From the NCBI GenBank assembly GCA_022560025.1, contig JAFISE010000223.1:1-42786 (forward strand): 42,786 bases of DNA, in the 5' to 3' direction. Below are positions 1 through 11,793 of the stretch, piece after piece (the first letter of the stretch is position 1; each line of letters opens with the position of its first letter). Both the position numbers and the translations under genes were made by a program. The notes below the pieces were generated by a model. The model searched no databases. It was not told the DNA's origin and saw nothing but the letters and a program-made list of their open reading frames with translations. The stretch is from Stagonosporopsis chrysanthemi. Taxonomy: Eukaryota; Ascomycota; Dothideomycetes; Pleosporales; Didymellaceae.

Positions 1-247
1 TACTATTTAGTTAGCTATAATTAAGCTTATAAGACTATTCTCTAGTAATTAAATTAATTAATTAGTATTTTTACTAGAGATAAGAAATAATATTATTATA
101 TCTAAAAGAAATATTTAGTAGTTATATATTTATAGCAAAGCTATATATAAGTAGTTAAGTAAAGAGCTTAGACCTTCTAAGTAGTAAGCTAAATAAATAA
201 GCATTTTATAAATAAGCTATCTAGTAGAGCTTAAGCTAACTAGCTAA
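1..247. repeat. RIP-mutated AT-rich repeat, no gene
   Basis: No open frame of note. Roughly positions 90-247 resemble 22895-23060: both share the run from 'gtagttatatattt' through 'gctaaataaataagca' to 'aagcttaagctaac'. The region is therefore a dispersed repeat that now lies on both sides of the big nested element. Its class is unknown. Confidence 0.6.
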
Positions 248-1019
248 TATAAGAACAAGCCTAGTTCTTAAAAGCTTACTTTATACTACCTAATAACTAC
301 TTAACTTAGATCTGTCTTCTAACTGCTCTTTAGTATAGTCTTCTTTATGCTTCTAGGTAGGCTAGTAAATAGGTAAGAGTTAGGTAGGGGTTAGAGTAGC
401 ACGTAATAGTACCTAACCTCTATCTAACTCCTACCTGCACTAAGTTAATACTAAGTAAGTAGAAGTTAGGTTGTCTCTACTTAGAGTTAAAGTAGAGTAG
501 AAGTTATACTAATATTGTAAAAGATCTTATTCTATAGTAAAAGAGCTAATTATTACTACTTATTATTATACACTATAGTAGGCTTACTTTAACAGAGTTA
601 TTCTATAGCAAGATAAGCTATTTATTATAACTTAAAATTACGTACCTTAGTAAGTACTTTTAACCTAACTTTAACCTAGGTCTGTGCAACCTAACTTCTA
701 CTTCTACTTACGCTAGAGGTACTCTTACCTAACCTCTATCTCTAGCCTATACAACTCTAACCTAACTACTACTCTAAGGTCTGTGTAACCTTAACTTAAC
801 TTCTACTTACTACTAGGTATCTTAAACCTATTTACTAGCTTACTTCTAGGTATAAAATTAAAAGCCTTTATAAAGTTTAAATAGATACTTTTAAAGTATT
901 CTTTTATATAATACTTATAAGAATAAAGATCTAGTTTTATAGTTTATCTTAGTACTTCTATATACTTTATAGCAGATACCTATACTGTTTAGACTATTCT
1001 AGTATTTTATTTTATTATA
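248..1019 (+). repeat. Solo LTR of gypsy family A, split by a MITE
   Basis: Begins TATAAGAACAAGCC and ends in ATTATA, and is flanked by the 5-bp duplication GCTAA (243-247 and 1020-1024). After removal of the nested insertion with one target copy (493 bp), 279 bp remain, matching the 278 bp of the other three family A LTRs (1113, 20082, 22459). An LTR with its own target duplication and no internal region is what LTR-LTR recombination leaves. It is RIP-mutated like its surroundings; the original ends were probably TG...CA, which RIP would turn into TA...TA. Confidence 0.85.
360..842. mobile_element. MITE-like element, copy 1 (inside solo LTR)
   Basis: A 483-bp non-coding insertion with imperfect terminal inverted repeats: GCTAGTAAATAGGT at the left end and its complement at the right end. 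It is bracketed by a direct repeat CTTCTAGGTA (350-359 and 843-852), which fits a 9-10 bp target duplication such as Mutator-like elements make; the exact TIR/duplication boundary is ambiguous by a few bases. It recurs in inverted orientation at 23156-23598 and, far less mutated, at 30801-31196. No transposase is visible, so it is non-autonomous. Confidence 0.75.
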
Positions 1020-1112
1020 GCTAAGCTTATAATACTTAGCTTACTTATATATAATAAGTTTATTTATCTAATAGCTAGTAACTCTAGTAATATACACTAG
1101 TTAGTAAATAAG

Positions 1113-1390
1113 TATAAGAACAAGCCTAGTTCTTTAAGCTTACCTTTTACTACCTAACAACTACCTGACTTAGATCTGTCTTCTAACTGCTCCTTAGTAC
1201 AGTCTTCTCTAAGCTCCTAAGTATAAGAAGAGAAGCCTTTATAGAGTTTAGATAGATAGTTTTAAAGTATTTTTTTATACAAGACCTATAGAAATAAAGA
1301 TCTAGTCTTATAGTTTATCTTAGTGCTTCTATAAACTTTATAGCAGATACTTATATAATTTAAACTCTTCTAGTATCTTATATTGTTATA
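1113..1390 (+). repeat. 5' LTR of family A element
   Basis: 278 bp, TATAAGAACAAGCC to GTTATA. It is preceded by ATAAG, the same five bases that follow the right-hand LTR at 22737-22741. That match is what pairs these two LTRs across 21 kb of nested insertions. Confidence 0.87.
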
Positions 1391-4300
1391 TTATAATTTA
1401 AAACTTGTCTTAGCTAGTAATAGCCTTATAATAATATTGCTATAGTTTATTTAGTTATTTGCACAAGCGTAGCTAGAGTATTATACCTAAACTAAATAAG
1501 TCTTTTAATTGTCTATTTAATAGTTAAGATACTAGAGATCTTTTAACAACTAAAGCCTATAGGTTTAGAACTTTCTACAACTTACTGCTCTAAGATTAAC
1601 TTTAAAAAAGCTGTGTTAGATTGCGCTAAGATAGATACTTAGAGACTATTAATAACCTACTTAATTTATATACAACTCTTATATTAGGCACTACTATAGG
1701 ACTTACTACTTAGTCTTAGAACTAATTAAGAGCTAGATGCTCTTAGAGCCCTGTATTAGCATAACTGTCTCTTACTAACAACAGATCTAATTTAGAGCTA
1801 TCTTACTATAATCTCTTAAAAGAGATAGCCTAACTATAGCAAGAACTTACTTAGTTACGTGCTAGTCTTGCTCTAGCAGATTACTTTCTACCTACAATAA
1901 AAACACTACTAATAGGTATACTGTATTAATCTACTATAAGGCAGCTATCTAAATCTAGCTTAATACTTATAGTATGCAAGAAGCTCTCTAGAAAGACTCC
2001 TAATATTTAGGTTCTTACTAATAAAAGTAACTTTACCTTTTAGTAATAGTGTGCTTTTATTTTAAACTAACTTAATATTAATATAGACTACTATTAGAGT
2101 GTATATACTTATATAGCTCTTGTCTAGATTATATATTAAGATTAGCTAAAGAATACTTAGAACCTTAGTACTTCTCTAACAATAAGACAGATTGTTTTTA
2201 TACTATAGAAGAGATAATTACGCTCTTTAAGACATACTTTGTTACTAAGAACAAGCAGGCAGAAAGCTAAGCAGCCTTTAATTAACTCTAAATAGAGAAA
2301 TTAGAAGCTTTTTCTACTTTTAAGAGCTGCTTCCTTAGTACAGCTATTAAAGAAAAAGTACTCTAATTAGAGTAGTTTTACTATATATAGACTAAACTTT
2401 CTCTAAGTATTTAAGTACTTAATCTAGGTTTTAAGTAGTAATAGTATAATTTCTTTTTTTAAATAGTAGAACACCTAACTGCTTATAATATAGAAAAGAA
2501 AAACAACCCTACTATACTAACCTATACTGTTTTACAACCTCTAAGATTAATAAGAACCTACTAGTTAGATGTAAAATAAAGCTCTGTTATAATAGGTTAA
2601 CAAGATTACTCTTCTCTTAGCTAATCTACTTACTTTGCTTAGAGTACTCTTGTGCTCTGCTAACCTTCTAATATACTTGCACCTAAAAAGAATATAACTC
2701 TAGAAGCTTGCTACAACTATAAGAAGCTAGAATACTTTACTAAGGATTGCACAGTACTCTGTATATATAAAATTAAGGTAGAATAAAAAGACTTTGTTAA
2801 TACTAAAAAAGACTTTAACAAGACTAATATAATCTCTATAGGAAACAGTTCTACTTAGAAGGATTATTTTACTTAGGCCTAAATTAATATAATCTATCTA
2901 ATCTCTTACTATCTTATGTGTTTAGCAGACTTTATTTCTTTACTTTTACTATTCTTTGCAACTAAGAGCTTAGTATTTAACTCTGCTTCTTAGTTAATAC
3001 TAGTGCCTAAGGATTTTGATTTTTAAACTCTAATATTGTATATTCTATCTCTACTTTACTTTATAAACCTATTTAAAAGCTACTCTTTTTAGTTTAGATT
3101 AAAAGTTTCTAGAATTAATATACTTTCTCTATAACCTAGTATATACAGTTACACCTTATAGTTAATAGCTAAAAGGTATATAACTACCTTTTTATTATTA
3201 TAGATCTTAAATTATAAGATTGTATTATTAGAATTTAATAGCTTAAGTACTTTAAGCTGCAACTTAATATAGATAAGTCTTAGTTAATATAGCCTACTAA
3301 ATACTCTTAATTATATAATTCTGTGCTGCCTTTATTAATAAGTTTGCAACAACTCTTTAAAAAAGGCAAAGCCTAATAAGATATAGAGTAACAAGATACT
3401 CTATAGAAACAAAAAAAGTATTAGCAATAACACAGTCTTAGTATAACTGTGTAATATATAAGAAGTATATTAAGGTTACCTAAGTTTTGTTTATAACCTC
3501 TAGTACTACCTAACAAAGTAGTAAACACCTCTGTAACTAGTCTAAATAAGGTTACTACTATTACTACGCTCTTAGCTAATACTTTCTACTTTTTAATTAA
3601 GAAACTGCAAAACAAATTCTTTATAACTAATCTATGCAAGATAAATTATATTATAAAAGAAAAGTATAACTAAGACAACTTTAACAATGCCTAACTAATC
3701 TAGAAACACTTACTAGCCTAATACTCCTAGTATACTAATATATTTAGTAAGGTAGAAGCTAAAAGCCTTCTAGAACACTGCCTTTATAACTAAAGAATTG
3801 TTTTAAAAAAAGTCTTACTAAACTATTACTTTTTTTAATATAAACAGAACCTAAAAGAACTTAAAGCTACTAAGAAGTTTATATAAGAATAGCTGTGCTA
3901 TAGTTAGATTAAATATAGCTAAAGCCTATTTGTATTACTTATACTATATGTACAAAAACTAAATAAAAGCCTATATATCTATATAGACTATTATAAATTA
4001 AATAATCTAACTTGCAAAGACTTTTATCTAATACTATGCATAGACAAGCTGCTTGCCTAACTATCTAAAGCAAAGATATTTACAAAGTTTAATATTTAAT
4101 TAGCTTTTAACTAAATCTATATATATTCTGCTTTTAAAGAGTATACTATATTCTAGACATGTTATAGTATATACAAGTACAAAGTCTTACTTTTTAGTTT
4201 ATATAATAGCTCTGCTATATACTAATACTATATAAACAACGTTTTAATTAACTACTTAGATAACTTTTATATTACTTACTTAGATAATATCTTTATCTAC

Positions 4301-4674
4301 TTTAAAGACACTTAGGCTTACTAGATATATATTAAAAAGGTTCTAGAATATCTTTGCTCTGTAGGCCTGTAAGTTAATATCTAGAAAAGTAAATTCTATA
4401 TAACTTATACTAAGAACCTTAGGTATATCCTTACAAACAAAGGTATTAAAGTAGATTCTAAGAAGGTATAGGTTTTAGCAGACTAGAAGCTACTTACAAT
4501 TATAACGCGTATAAAATTATTCTTAGGCTTTACTAGTTTCTATTAACAATTTGTACCTAAGTTTTCTTAAGTAGCAAAACTTTTAATTATATTACAGAGT
4601 TTATTAAATGCCTTTAAATAGACTTTAGACTGCTAGACTAGCTTTAAAAAGCTTAAACAAAGCCTATTAGCTAT
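1391..4674 (+). pseudogene. Family A gag-pol, first part (gag, zinc knuckle, reverse transcriptase)
   Basis: A RIP-destroyed polyprotein that would have encoded the capsid and reverse transcriptase of a Ty3/gypsy element. Visible landmarks on the + strand are a nucleocapsid zinc knuckle at 2709-2750 (first and last Cys kept, second Cys and His positions now Tyr), the reverse transcriptase 'FSLYN' segment near 4192-4206, and the active-site box Tyr-Leu-Asp-Asn at 4277-4288, where Asp-Asp is expected. The frame is broken by many TAA/TAG codons. The early RNase H segment is interrupted at 4674 by GypB copy 1 and resumes at 11794. The gag start could not be placed. Confidence 0.8.
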
Positions 4675-5197
4675 TATTAAGGTCGTACTTTAAGCAAAGC
4701 TTGTAAGCACTATTTAATTAGTTCTTAAGGATAAATACAGTAACAGAAGGCCGAAGAGGGTTTGCAGTAAGGAGTACAGATACTATCTGTCTGTCTTAAA
4801 AGCAAGAGTAACAATAAGTAGTACAGAGTAGACTGTCTAGCTTAAAAGTTAGAGTTAAGATCTAATAACTTAGATTGTTACTTAGGTTAAACACAAACCC
4901 TAGTAGTTGTGTTCCTACATAACTATATACTAAGAAGATATACAGAGTAATTAATAGTGTTAAACTACTAATTACAGTAATTATTAATTACACTAATTAT
5001 TAATTATTAATTAGACTAATTACTAATTGCACTAATTATGCTAAGACTAATTACGTTACGTAATAGCCTGCGCTTGTACTAATAACTACTAACCTTACAA
5101 TATTACTAATATATAATTCTTTAACCTGTGTAGGTTAACTGTGCTATATTACCTTGTAATTATTTCTGTATATTTAGTGTTCCTTAAGATTATAACA
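4675..5197 (-). repeat. GypB copy 1, 3' LTR
   Basis: 523 bp, nearly identical to 11266-11788. On the + strand it reads TATTAAGG at the left and TAACA at the right, i.e. TGTTA...TTAATA in element sense. Related LTRs lie at 13015, 19503 and 38899. Confidence 0.88.
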
Positions 5198-5284
5198 CTA
5201 TCCTTCTTCTATCTTAGCTTAGTCTTTTAAGCTTATTTATATAACGCAGCTTCTGCCTTAGTAGTTAGGTAAGCTGTTTTAACA

Positions 5285-5878
5285 ATGCCTAAACAACATC
5301 CTGCTAAGAGCACAGTTTGTTGCTATTGTCTTGCAGATACTATTAACGTGTTTAAGACAATTATAGTTTAGAAATACTCTACTTGTTATTAACATAAACA
5401 TGTGTGTTAAGTCTATATAAGCTTAAGGAAATGTAGTAAATATACTAGGCACAGTTAGTATTATAATATCTGCGTAATATAGTTAGAATTTACTTAGCTA
5501 GTGTCTAAGAAAGAGAAGTTATAGTTACAGATAAAGAAAACTTAGAAGGTGCAGAGTAATACACTTAAGGCTTCTAAAAAGGTGCTAGAAGAACTGCATG
5601 TTGCACATGCGCGCAAAGAGCAGTTGTATTAACAGATAGATTTGTTAGATTATTATGCTAAAGAAGCAATATCTGTTAAAGAAAGAGAGATTACAGAACA
5701 AGAGTTAGAGATAGGTACTATTGCATTTAATAGTCTTTCTAAAAGTCTTTTTCTATACTTGTTGCCTAGTACTTAGAGTGCCTTTAAAGATCTAGCACTA
5801 GAGTACTAGTTAACTTCTAACGTAGTGTTATCTAATTAGCCTTCTAGAATTCCTACAACATCTGCTAGCAGTTTGTAA
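5285..5878 (+). pseudogene. Antisense ORF of GypB copy 1 (Cys cluster plus charged helix)
   Basis: A single reading frame of 198 codons from ATG at 5285 to TAA at 5876-5878 runs with no frameshift on the strand opposite to gag-pol, between pol and the 3' LTR. About 14 internal stops are all TAA or TAG, which RIP makes from Gln or Trp codons. The N-terminal third is Cys-rich (Cys at residues 12, 13, 15, 34, 41, 50 and 63), suggesting a metal-binding cluster. The middle is Lys/Glu/Gln-rich and coiled-coil-like. The C-terminus ends Ser-Ser-Leu. The last ~50 bases overlap the tail of the convergent pol frame. Equivalent frames occur in the other copies. I do not recognise the protein. Confidence 0.6.
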
Positions 5879-8800
5879 AGTAAGTTACTAGTTCCTATGT
5901 ATTTTCTGTGTCTAGGTAACTTAACTATTTAACTAAGTACTTGTTATTGCGTCCTTTCTTGTAATGTTTTATAATTTTCTTAACTTCCTACTTGTTGTTA
6001 CTGTTAGCTTAGTAATAGAAGTCTTTCTAAGTCAGCGTTCTTAGGTTAGCTAGTTCTAATAGCAATATATAAAACACTAGGTAGATCTTTGTATCCTTTA
6101 GTAAGTCTAGCTAGTAGTTAACTAGGCTAATCTGCTTTAAAATAAAAAATAGTCTAACTTTAACTTTGTCTAGCTTCTTTGTTAGTCTTTGTGTGCGTAG
6201 GTTTCTTGTAAAGAGATATACTTTATCCCCCTTCTTTAGCTAAGGTGCTGTTTTTCTTTTCTAATTTATGTAGGAAATTGCTTGTAACTAAGCTTTAGTA
6301 ATATTATTAAGTAATTTCTAATATACTTCCTTTAGTCTTTGTACTAAGGATATTGCTAATTTTATTTAGATATTACTTTTAAGACTTTGTATAAAGAGAT
6401 TTAGGTGTTACCTGTAGCTAGCAAAGAACAGCATGTAGCCTGTTGCTTTTAATTTCTTGTTGTTGTATGCAATTTGTACTATAGGCAGGAGTAAAACCTA
6501 GTTATTCTGCTGCTAATTGCAGTATATTTAGAGATACGTTTCTATTGTCTAGTTTACTTGTTCTGTTTGTCTATCTGTTTGCAGGTAATAGGCTGTTAAA
6601 AGCTTTTTCTTAGTTTTTACTTCTATAAAGAACGTTGTCTAAAAGTTTAATATAAAGAGCTTATTTCTATTACTAATAATTAATTTAGAGATACTATAGT
6701 GTTAAATAATTCTGTCTAAGAACACTTATACAAGCTACTCTACAGTATAGCTATATTAAAAAGGCACAAACTTAGTAGCTTTTGTAAATCTATCTACTAC
6801 TATAAATATTAAATTGTATTTGTAGTCTGTAACAGAGTTCTTAGATATAGGTAGCTGTATAACAAAATCTATTGTAATGTTTGTCTATAGTACTGTTAGT
6901 AGCTTTATTACTTATATCTTTTTATATTTTATATGTGTACTGTGCTTGTTCTGCTAGCAAGTAACACAGTTCTTAATATATTTAGTAACCTTGTCTTTTA
7001 TATTAAAGAACTTGTAGTATTATCTAATAAGTTCTATAGTACGTGTAATTCTTAAGTATCTATAAAGCGTATTATTATAGTAATCTTCTATAATCTTTGT
7101 CTATAATTTGTCTAGTACTTAAGTTAGTATACGTTATTTCTTCTAAACTTGCATAATTAGGTTAAGCTGTTGCAATAGTCCTAAGGATCTATTCTTATTA
7201 ATTCTTAAAATAGCAGCTTTGTTAATTATTTTTTCTCTTGCAAGGTTGTGTCTTTTACTAAGAGTGTCTGCTCTGCTATTATCTTTGCCTAAGGTGTATA
7301 GTATCTTAAACTTGTACTGTCCTAGCATCTCTAACTATCTTACTTATTACCTGTTTAGGACCTTAGTAGTAGTAAAGTATACTAGGTTCTTGTAATCTGT
7401 ATAGATTGTAAGTTCTAAACAGCTTTCTGTGTATACTTGCTAATATTCTAAAGCTAAGACAATTGCTAATAGTTCTTTGTTGTGCACATTGTATTGTTCT
7501 TCTAGTCCTAAGAACTTGCGTAAGTAATAAGCAATTAGATACTATTATCTATTCTTTTTTTGTATAATGCATGCTCTTAATACTAGATCTAAGGCATCTG
7601 TTTCTATTTACATAGGCTTATTGCTCTTAAATATAATTAGTGTTAAAGAGTTAATACATGCTTGTTATAGTAACTTAAATATATTATTCTGTTCTTTCTT
7701 TTATTTAAAGGGTGTGTCCTTCTATATAAGCTTTGTAAGCAGCAAGGCCTTCTTAGAGTAATCCTTAATAAAGCGTCTGTTAAAGTTAACAAACCTAAGG
7801 AATTCTTAAATCTCTTTAACTATTGTTAAGGTAAGCTAATTCTTTACTACGTCTATCTTAGTATTGCTTATCTTTACTCTATGCTGTCCTACAACAAACC
7901 CTAGGAATTCTACTTCTTCCTTGTGCTACTTGCACTTTTTAAGTTTTAATTAGAGGTCTGCTTTCTTTAAATATTCTAGCACTTCTATAACGTATTGTAT
8001 GTGCTCTTTTAGTGTTTTTAAGTACACTAAGATATTGTCTAGGTATGCTACTACTGTCTTGTTAAGATATGCCCTAAGGACGTTGTTAATTAACTCCTAG
8101 CACGTAGCTAGTGCGTTTGTTAGACTAAACAGCATAACTAGGTACTTATAGAGTCTATATTGCGTCCTAAATACTATCTTCTATTCTTTGCCTTTCTTTA
8201 TGTAGATAAGGTTATATGCTCTTCTTAAATCTAATATAGTAAAGTACTAAGCTCTTTATAATTAGTTCTGTAGTTCTGCTATATTAGGTAAAGAATACTA
8301 GTTCTTAATTGTAATATTGTTAAGCTTCCTAAAGTTAATGCAAAGTTATAGCTTGCTATCTTTCTTTAGTACAAATAGAACAGAGTACTCTGCAGATAAT
8401 TCTAATTATCTAATAAATCCTTTTTTAAGGTTCTCTATAATATACTTACGCAGTATATTAAGTTCCTTTTCTAATAACTAATATATTAGCCTAAAAGTTA
8501 GTTGCTTTCCTTCCTAGAGCTTAATCTTGTAATCTTAGAGCTTATACTTAGGCAAGGCTTTTGCTGTAAGCTCTTCTTTAAACATCTGTGCGTACTGTCT
8601 GTATATATTAAGGATAGTAAGAAGTGCACTCTTCTCTTTAACTGTTACTTTGTAAGCTAGGGGCTAGTTAGTCTCTGTACAGTTAACTACTCGTGTTTAG
8701 CACGTCTTAGTTAAAAGGATATTGCTAATCTCTTTCTTATCTCTTAGCTGCTTTAAGGCTCTTAGAGGCTTTAACTGTAATATGCTGCAGGCACAGTCCT

Positions 8801-11248
8801 TTTACAGTGTTAACTTACTACACGCTTAATCTATCTGTAGATTGTAACGTTGTAACTATAGTAGTCTTAATATAACAGTATAGGTAGCTATACCTAATAT
8901 ATCTAGAGTTATTAACTTATAGTAATCTTGTATTCTTAGAGGTTGTAGTACTACTTTATAAGTTACTAAAGATTCTCTTAGTATTAGTTCTTTGTTAGCA
9001 ACTTGTAAAGAGTATAGTTTATCCTTTCTTTGCTTTGTTATGCCTGCATAATTAATAGCAGCTTAAGACATATAATTTCCTTGTACTCCTAAGTCTACTA
9101 TTACTATTATCTGTCTGCTATTTAGCACAACAAAGATTCTAATAAGGTAATTAGTTCTAATAGAATTAATAGATTAATCCCTAGCGCTTAATATTAGCAT
9201 ACGTTTAAAAAAGGCTCTTCCTTACTGTCTATTTTGTATAGATTAAGAAATCTATTCTACATCTTAGCTTCTTTGTAAAGCTTATAGTCTTAGTGTAAGT
9301 ATTATTGCTAATATAGGTTTAAGTAGTGTTTATTAACTAGTAACTATTTTAAGTATATATATTGCGTTGTCTTTTCTCTTAGAAAGTGTTTTTATTATTA
9401 TTTATCTTAAAAGTAAGTTTTATATATATTATTAGTGTATTTGTGCTATTTCTTGTAACACTTGTCTTTAGTACTAGAAAACTATCTACTATAGAGCTTG
9501 TCTTTGTAGTATATTGTGTAGCTATTATTACTGTACGCAGTCTACGTAGTAGTAAAGTGTTGTAAGTTTTGTAAGTCTAGTATATATATTAGTAGTAGGC
9601 TGCTGTATTGTGCTAAGGCCCTGTTAAAGTTAGGCTTATCTAAGCTTTGCGCATCCTTGCTATATTGTCTTAGTTTAGCAGTTGTAGCGTAATTATTATA
9701 GTAGTACTTATTAAACTATTCTGCTTGCTATTTGTCTTACGTTTTTAGAAGCTAGTAGATAGATACTAAGGTATTCTTGTAGTTCTTATAAACTTAAAAA
9801 AGTGTTACTGTCTAGGTTTAAGTTATTGTATTAACATAATTAGTTAAAAGTTACTAGAGTAACTTCTACAACTTAATATAAGCTACTTTAGGCTTATTAT
9901 CTACTATATTAAGTATATTGTTATTGTAAGTATACTTCTAGTTATATGCTGCTTTGTTACATGCTATGCGTTTATTAGATTTATAGTTAGCAATACTAGT
10001 CTAGTGTTCTTGTTCTCTTAGTTGTTAGTCTAGGACTTAGATTATTCTATTATAGTTTTCTTTAAACACTAAGTTTTAGTGTGTATTCTTTGCTTGCTGT
10101 GCTAGTTAGTATATAACCTTGTTAAGCTTATATAGTGTAAGTGCTCTGCTTTAGACACTTTGTTAGTCTTTATTAAGTATAATATATTTGTTATCTATCT
10201 TAGATCCTATCTCTAGGTCTTCTATAAGACATTCTATGTCTTTAGTAAATATTTTCTATTTACTAGCATTAGCAGAGTCTATCTTGCTAGTAAGCATATT
10301 AAGCTACTACGTAACTTTGTTCTTACTTTAGCAGTCTCTAGCATAGTAGCCTTGCTTACTACAGCTATAACAAGTTACTAAAAGCTTGTTACTTCTCTTA
10401 CTACCTTTGTTCTTGTAGTCCTAACGCTTAGGTTCCTTATTAAGATTAGAGAAGTCTATAGCTTTAAGGCTATAATAGTTACTAGTTCCTGTGTAAACAC
10501 GTTGTAAAGTATTAAGTAGATATTGTCTTTTTTATTGCTTATGTTAAAAGTTGTTGTTCTCTTTCTAGGGCTAGCGTTGTTAGGTAGTAAACGCGTTTTG
10601 TTAGCTGTTACAAATTCTACAACTAAGTTCTTAGTTAAGTTTGTAAAGTTAGTTATTAATATTAATAGTTTCTTAGATAAGTGTATTAAGAGTGTTAAGC
10701 TGTGCACTGCTGCACATTAGTTCCTTCTTAACTCTTAGCTTAAGGCCTTGTTAAAACATAGTAAGTAGAGTAGTATTGTCCTAGTTAGTATTAGCTGCAA
10801 GTTGTTAAAAGTTAGCAGCGTAGTCTGCAGCAGAGTCTTGCTGTTAGATATACTAAATCTTGTATTAGGCAATGCTTAGTTTGTTAATAACTCTAAAGAT
10901 AGTCTTAATCTTTTCTTTAAAGTTATTAACATTGCGTATTTATTTATTAACTTTGTCTAGGGCTTCTCCTGCAGTATACTGTTAGAAGAATAGCTTAATC
11001 TACTTTAGAGCTTAGTTACGCATATAACTAGCTATAAAAGTAACTTACTAAACTTCTAGTATGCTCTGTCCTTAGAAGGTAAAGAACAAGTCCTACTAGA
11101 GTAGCTATTTATCTAGCTTGTTGCAGTCTCTATAGTAGAGGTTAGGCTTTATAACAGAGATTACGTTGCTTCTAAGAGCTACTTTATACACAGGTAGAGC
11201 TTTATTAAAGCTGCTTAGGGTAGCTTAGTTTCTTAAGGTAGTAGACAT
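5830..11248 (-). pseudogene. GypB copy 1 gag-pol
   Basis: RIP-mutated polyprotein read on the - strand. The start ATG is at 11246-11248, only 17 bases after the 5' LTR. In order: gag with a zinc knuckle at 10319-10372 (Cys-Tyr-Ser-Cys, then Tyr in place of His, then Cys); an aspartic protease with Asp-Leu-Gly near 9090 (Asp-Ser-Gly expected); reverse transcriptase with Tyr-Leu-Asp-Asn at 8034-8045; the RNase H end with 'ADTLSKR' near 7250; integrase through about 6000-7140 with a Cys pair and the 'VDRFTKA' core; and a C-terminal chromodomain near 5840-5990 ('LDTENT', 'NCQQML'). Many stops interrupt it. The missing residues are single transitions explained by RIP. Confidence 0.88.
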
Positions 11249-11265
11249 CTTAGGAGTATTTAAAA

Positions 11266-11788
11266 TATTAAGGTTGTACTTTAAGCAAAGCTTGTAAGCA
11301 CTATTTAATTAGTTCTTAAAGATAAATACAGTAACAAGAAGCTAAAGAGAGTTTATAGTAAGAAGTACAGATACTATCTGTCTGTCTTAAAAGTAAGAGT
11401 AATAATAAGTAGTACAGAGTAGACTGTCTAGCTTAAAGGTTAAGGTTAAGATCTAATAACTTAGATTATTACTTAGGTTAAACACAAACCTTAGTAGTTG
11501 TGTTTCTACATAACTATATACTAAGGAGATATACAGAGTAATTAATAGTGTTAAACTACTAATTGCAGTAATTATTAATTACACTAATTATTAATTATTA
11601 ATTAGACTAATTACTAATTGTACTAATTATGCTAAGACTAATTATGTTACGTAATAGCCTGCGCTTGTACTAATAACTGCTAACTTTGCAATATTACTAA
11701 CATATAATTCCTTAACCTGTATAGGTTAACTGTGCTGTATTACCTTGTAATTATTTCTGTATATTTAGTGTTCCTTAGGATTGTAACA
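11266..11788 (-). repeat. GypB copy 1, 5' LTR
   Basis: 523 bp, partner of 4675-5197. It is followed by GCTAT (11789-11793), the duplicated target. The internal region begins right at 11265 with a 17-base leader to the gag ATG. Confidence 0.88.
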
Positions 11789-11793
11789 GCTAT

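Larger units (their letters stand above)
4675..11788 (-). mobile_element. Ty3/gypsy chromovirus-like retrotransposon, GypB copy 1
   Basis: 7114 bp with 523-bp LTRs at both ends and a 5-bp target duplication GCTAT (4670-4674 and 11789-11793). gag-pol lies on the - strand, so the right-hand LTR is the 5' LTR. Pol carries a chromodomain at its end, the hallmark of chromoviruses. An extra open frame on the + strand lies between pol and the 3' LTR. The copy sits in the RNase H region of the family A element, so it inserted later. RIP has put stops throughout. Confidence 0.9.

Noticed and set aside
7567..7761. Open + strand frame, repeated at 15804-15998
   Set aside because: Complement of the RNase H region of gag-pol in both copies; hydrophobic composition is what AT-rich antisense gives.
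10523..10720. Open + strand frame, also present at 18760-18957
   Set aside because: It recurs because the two GypB copies are homologous; the - strand here is gag, so the + strand frame is a shadow rather than another antisense gene.
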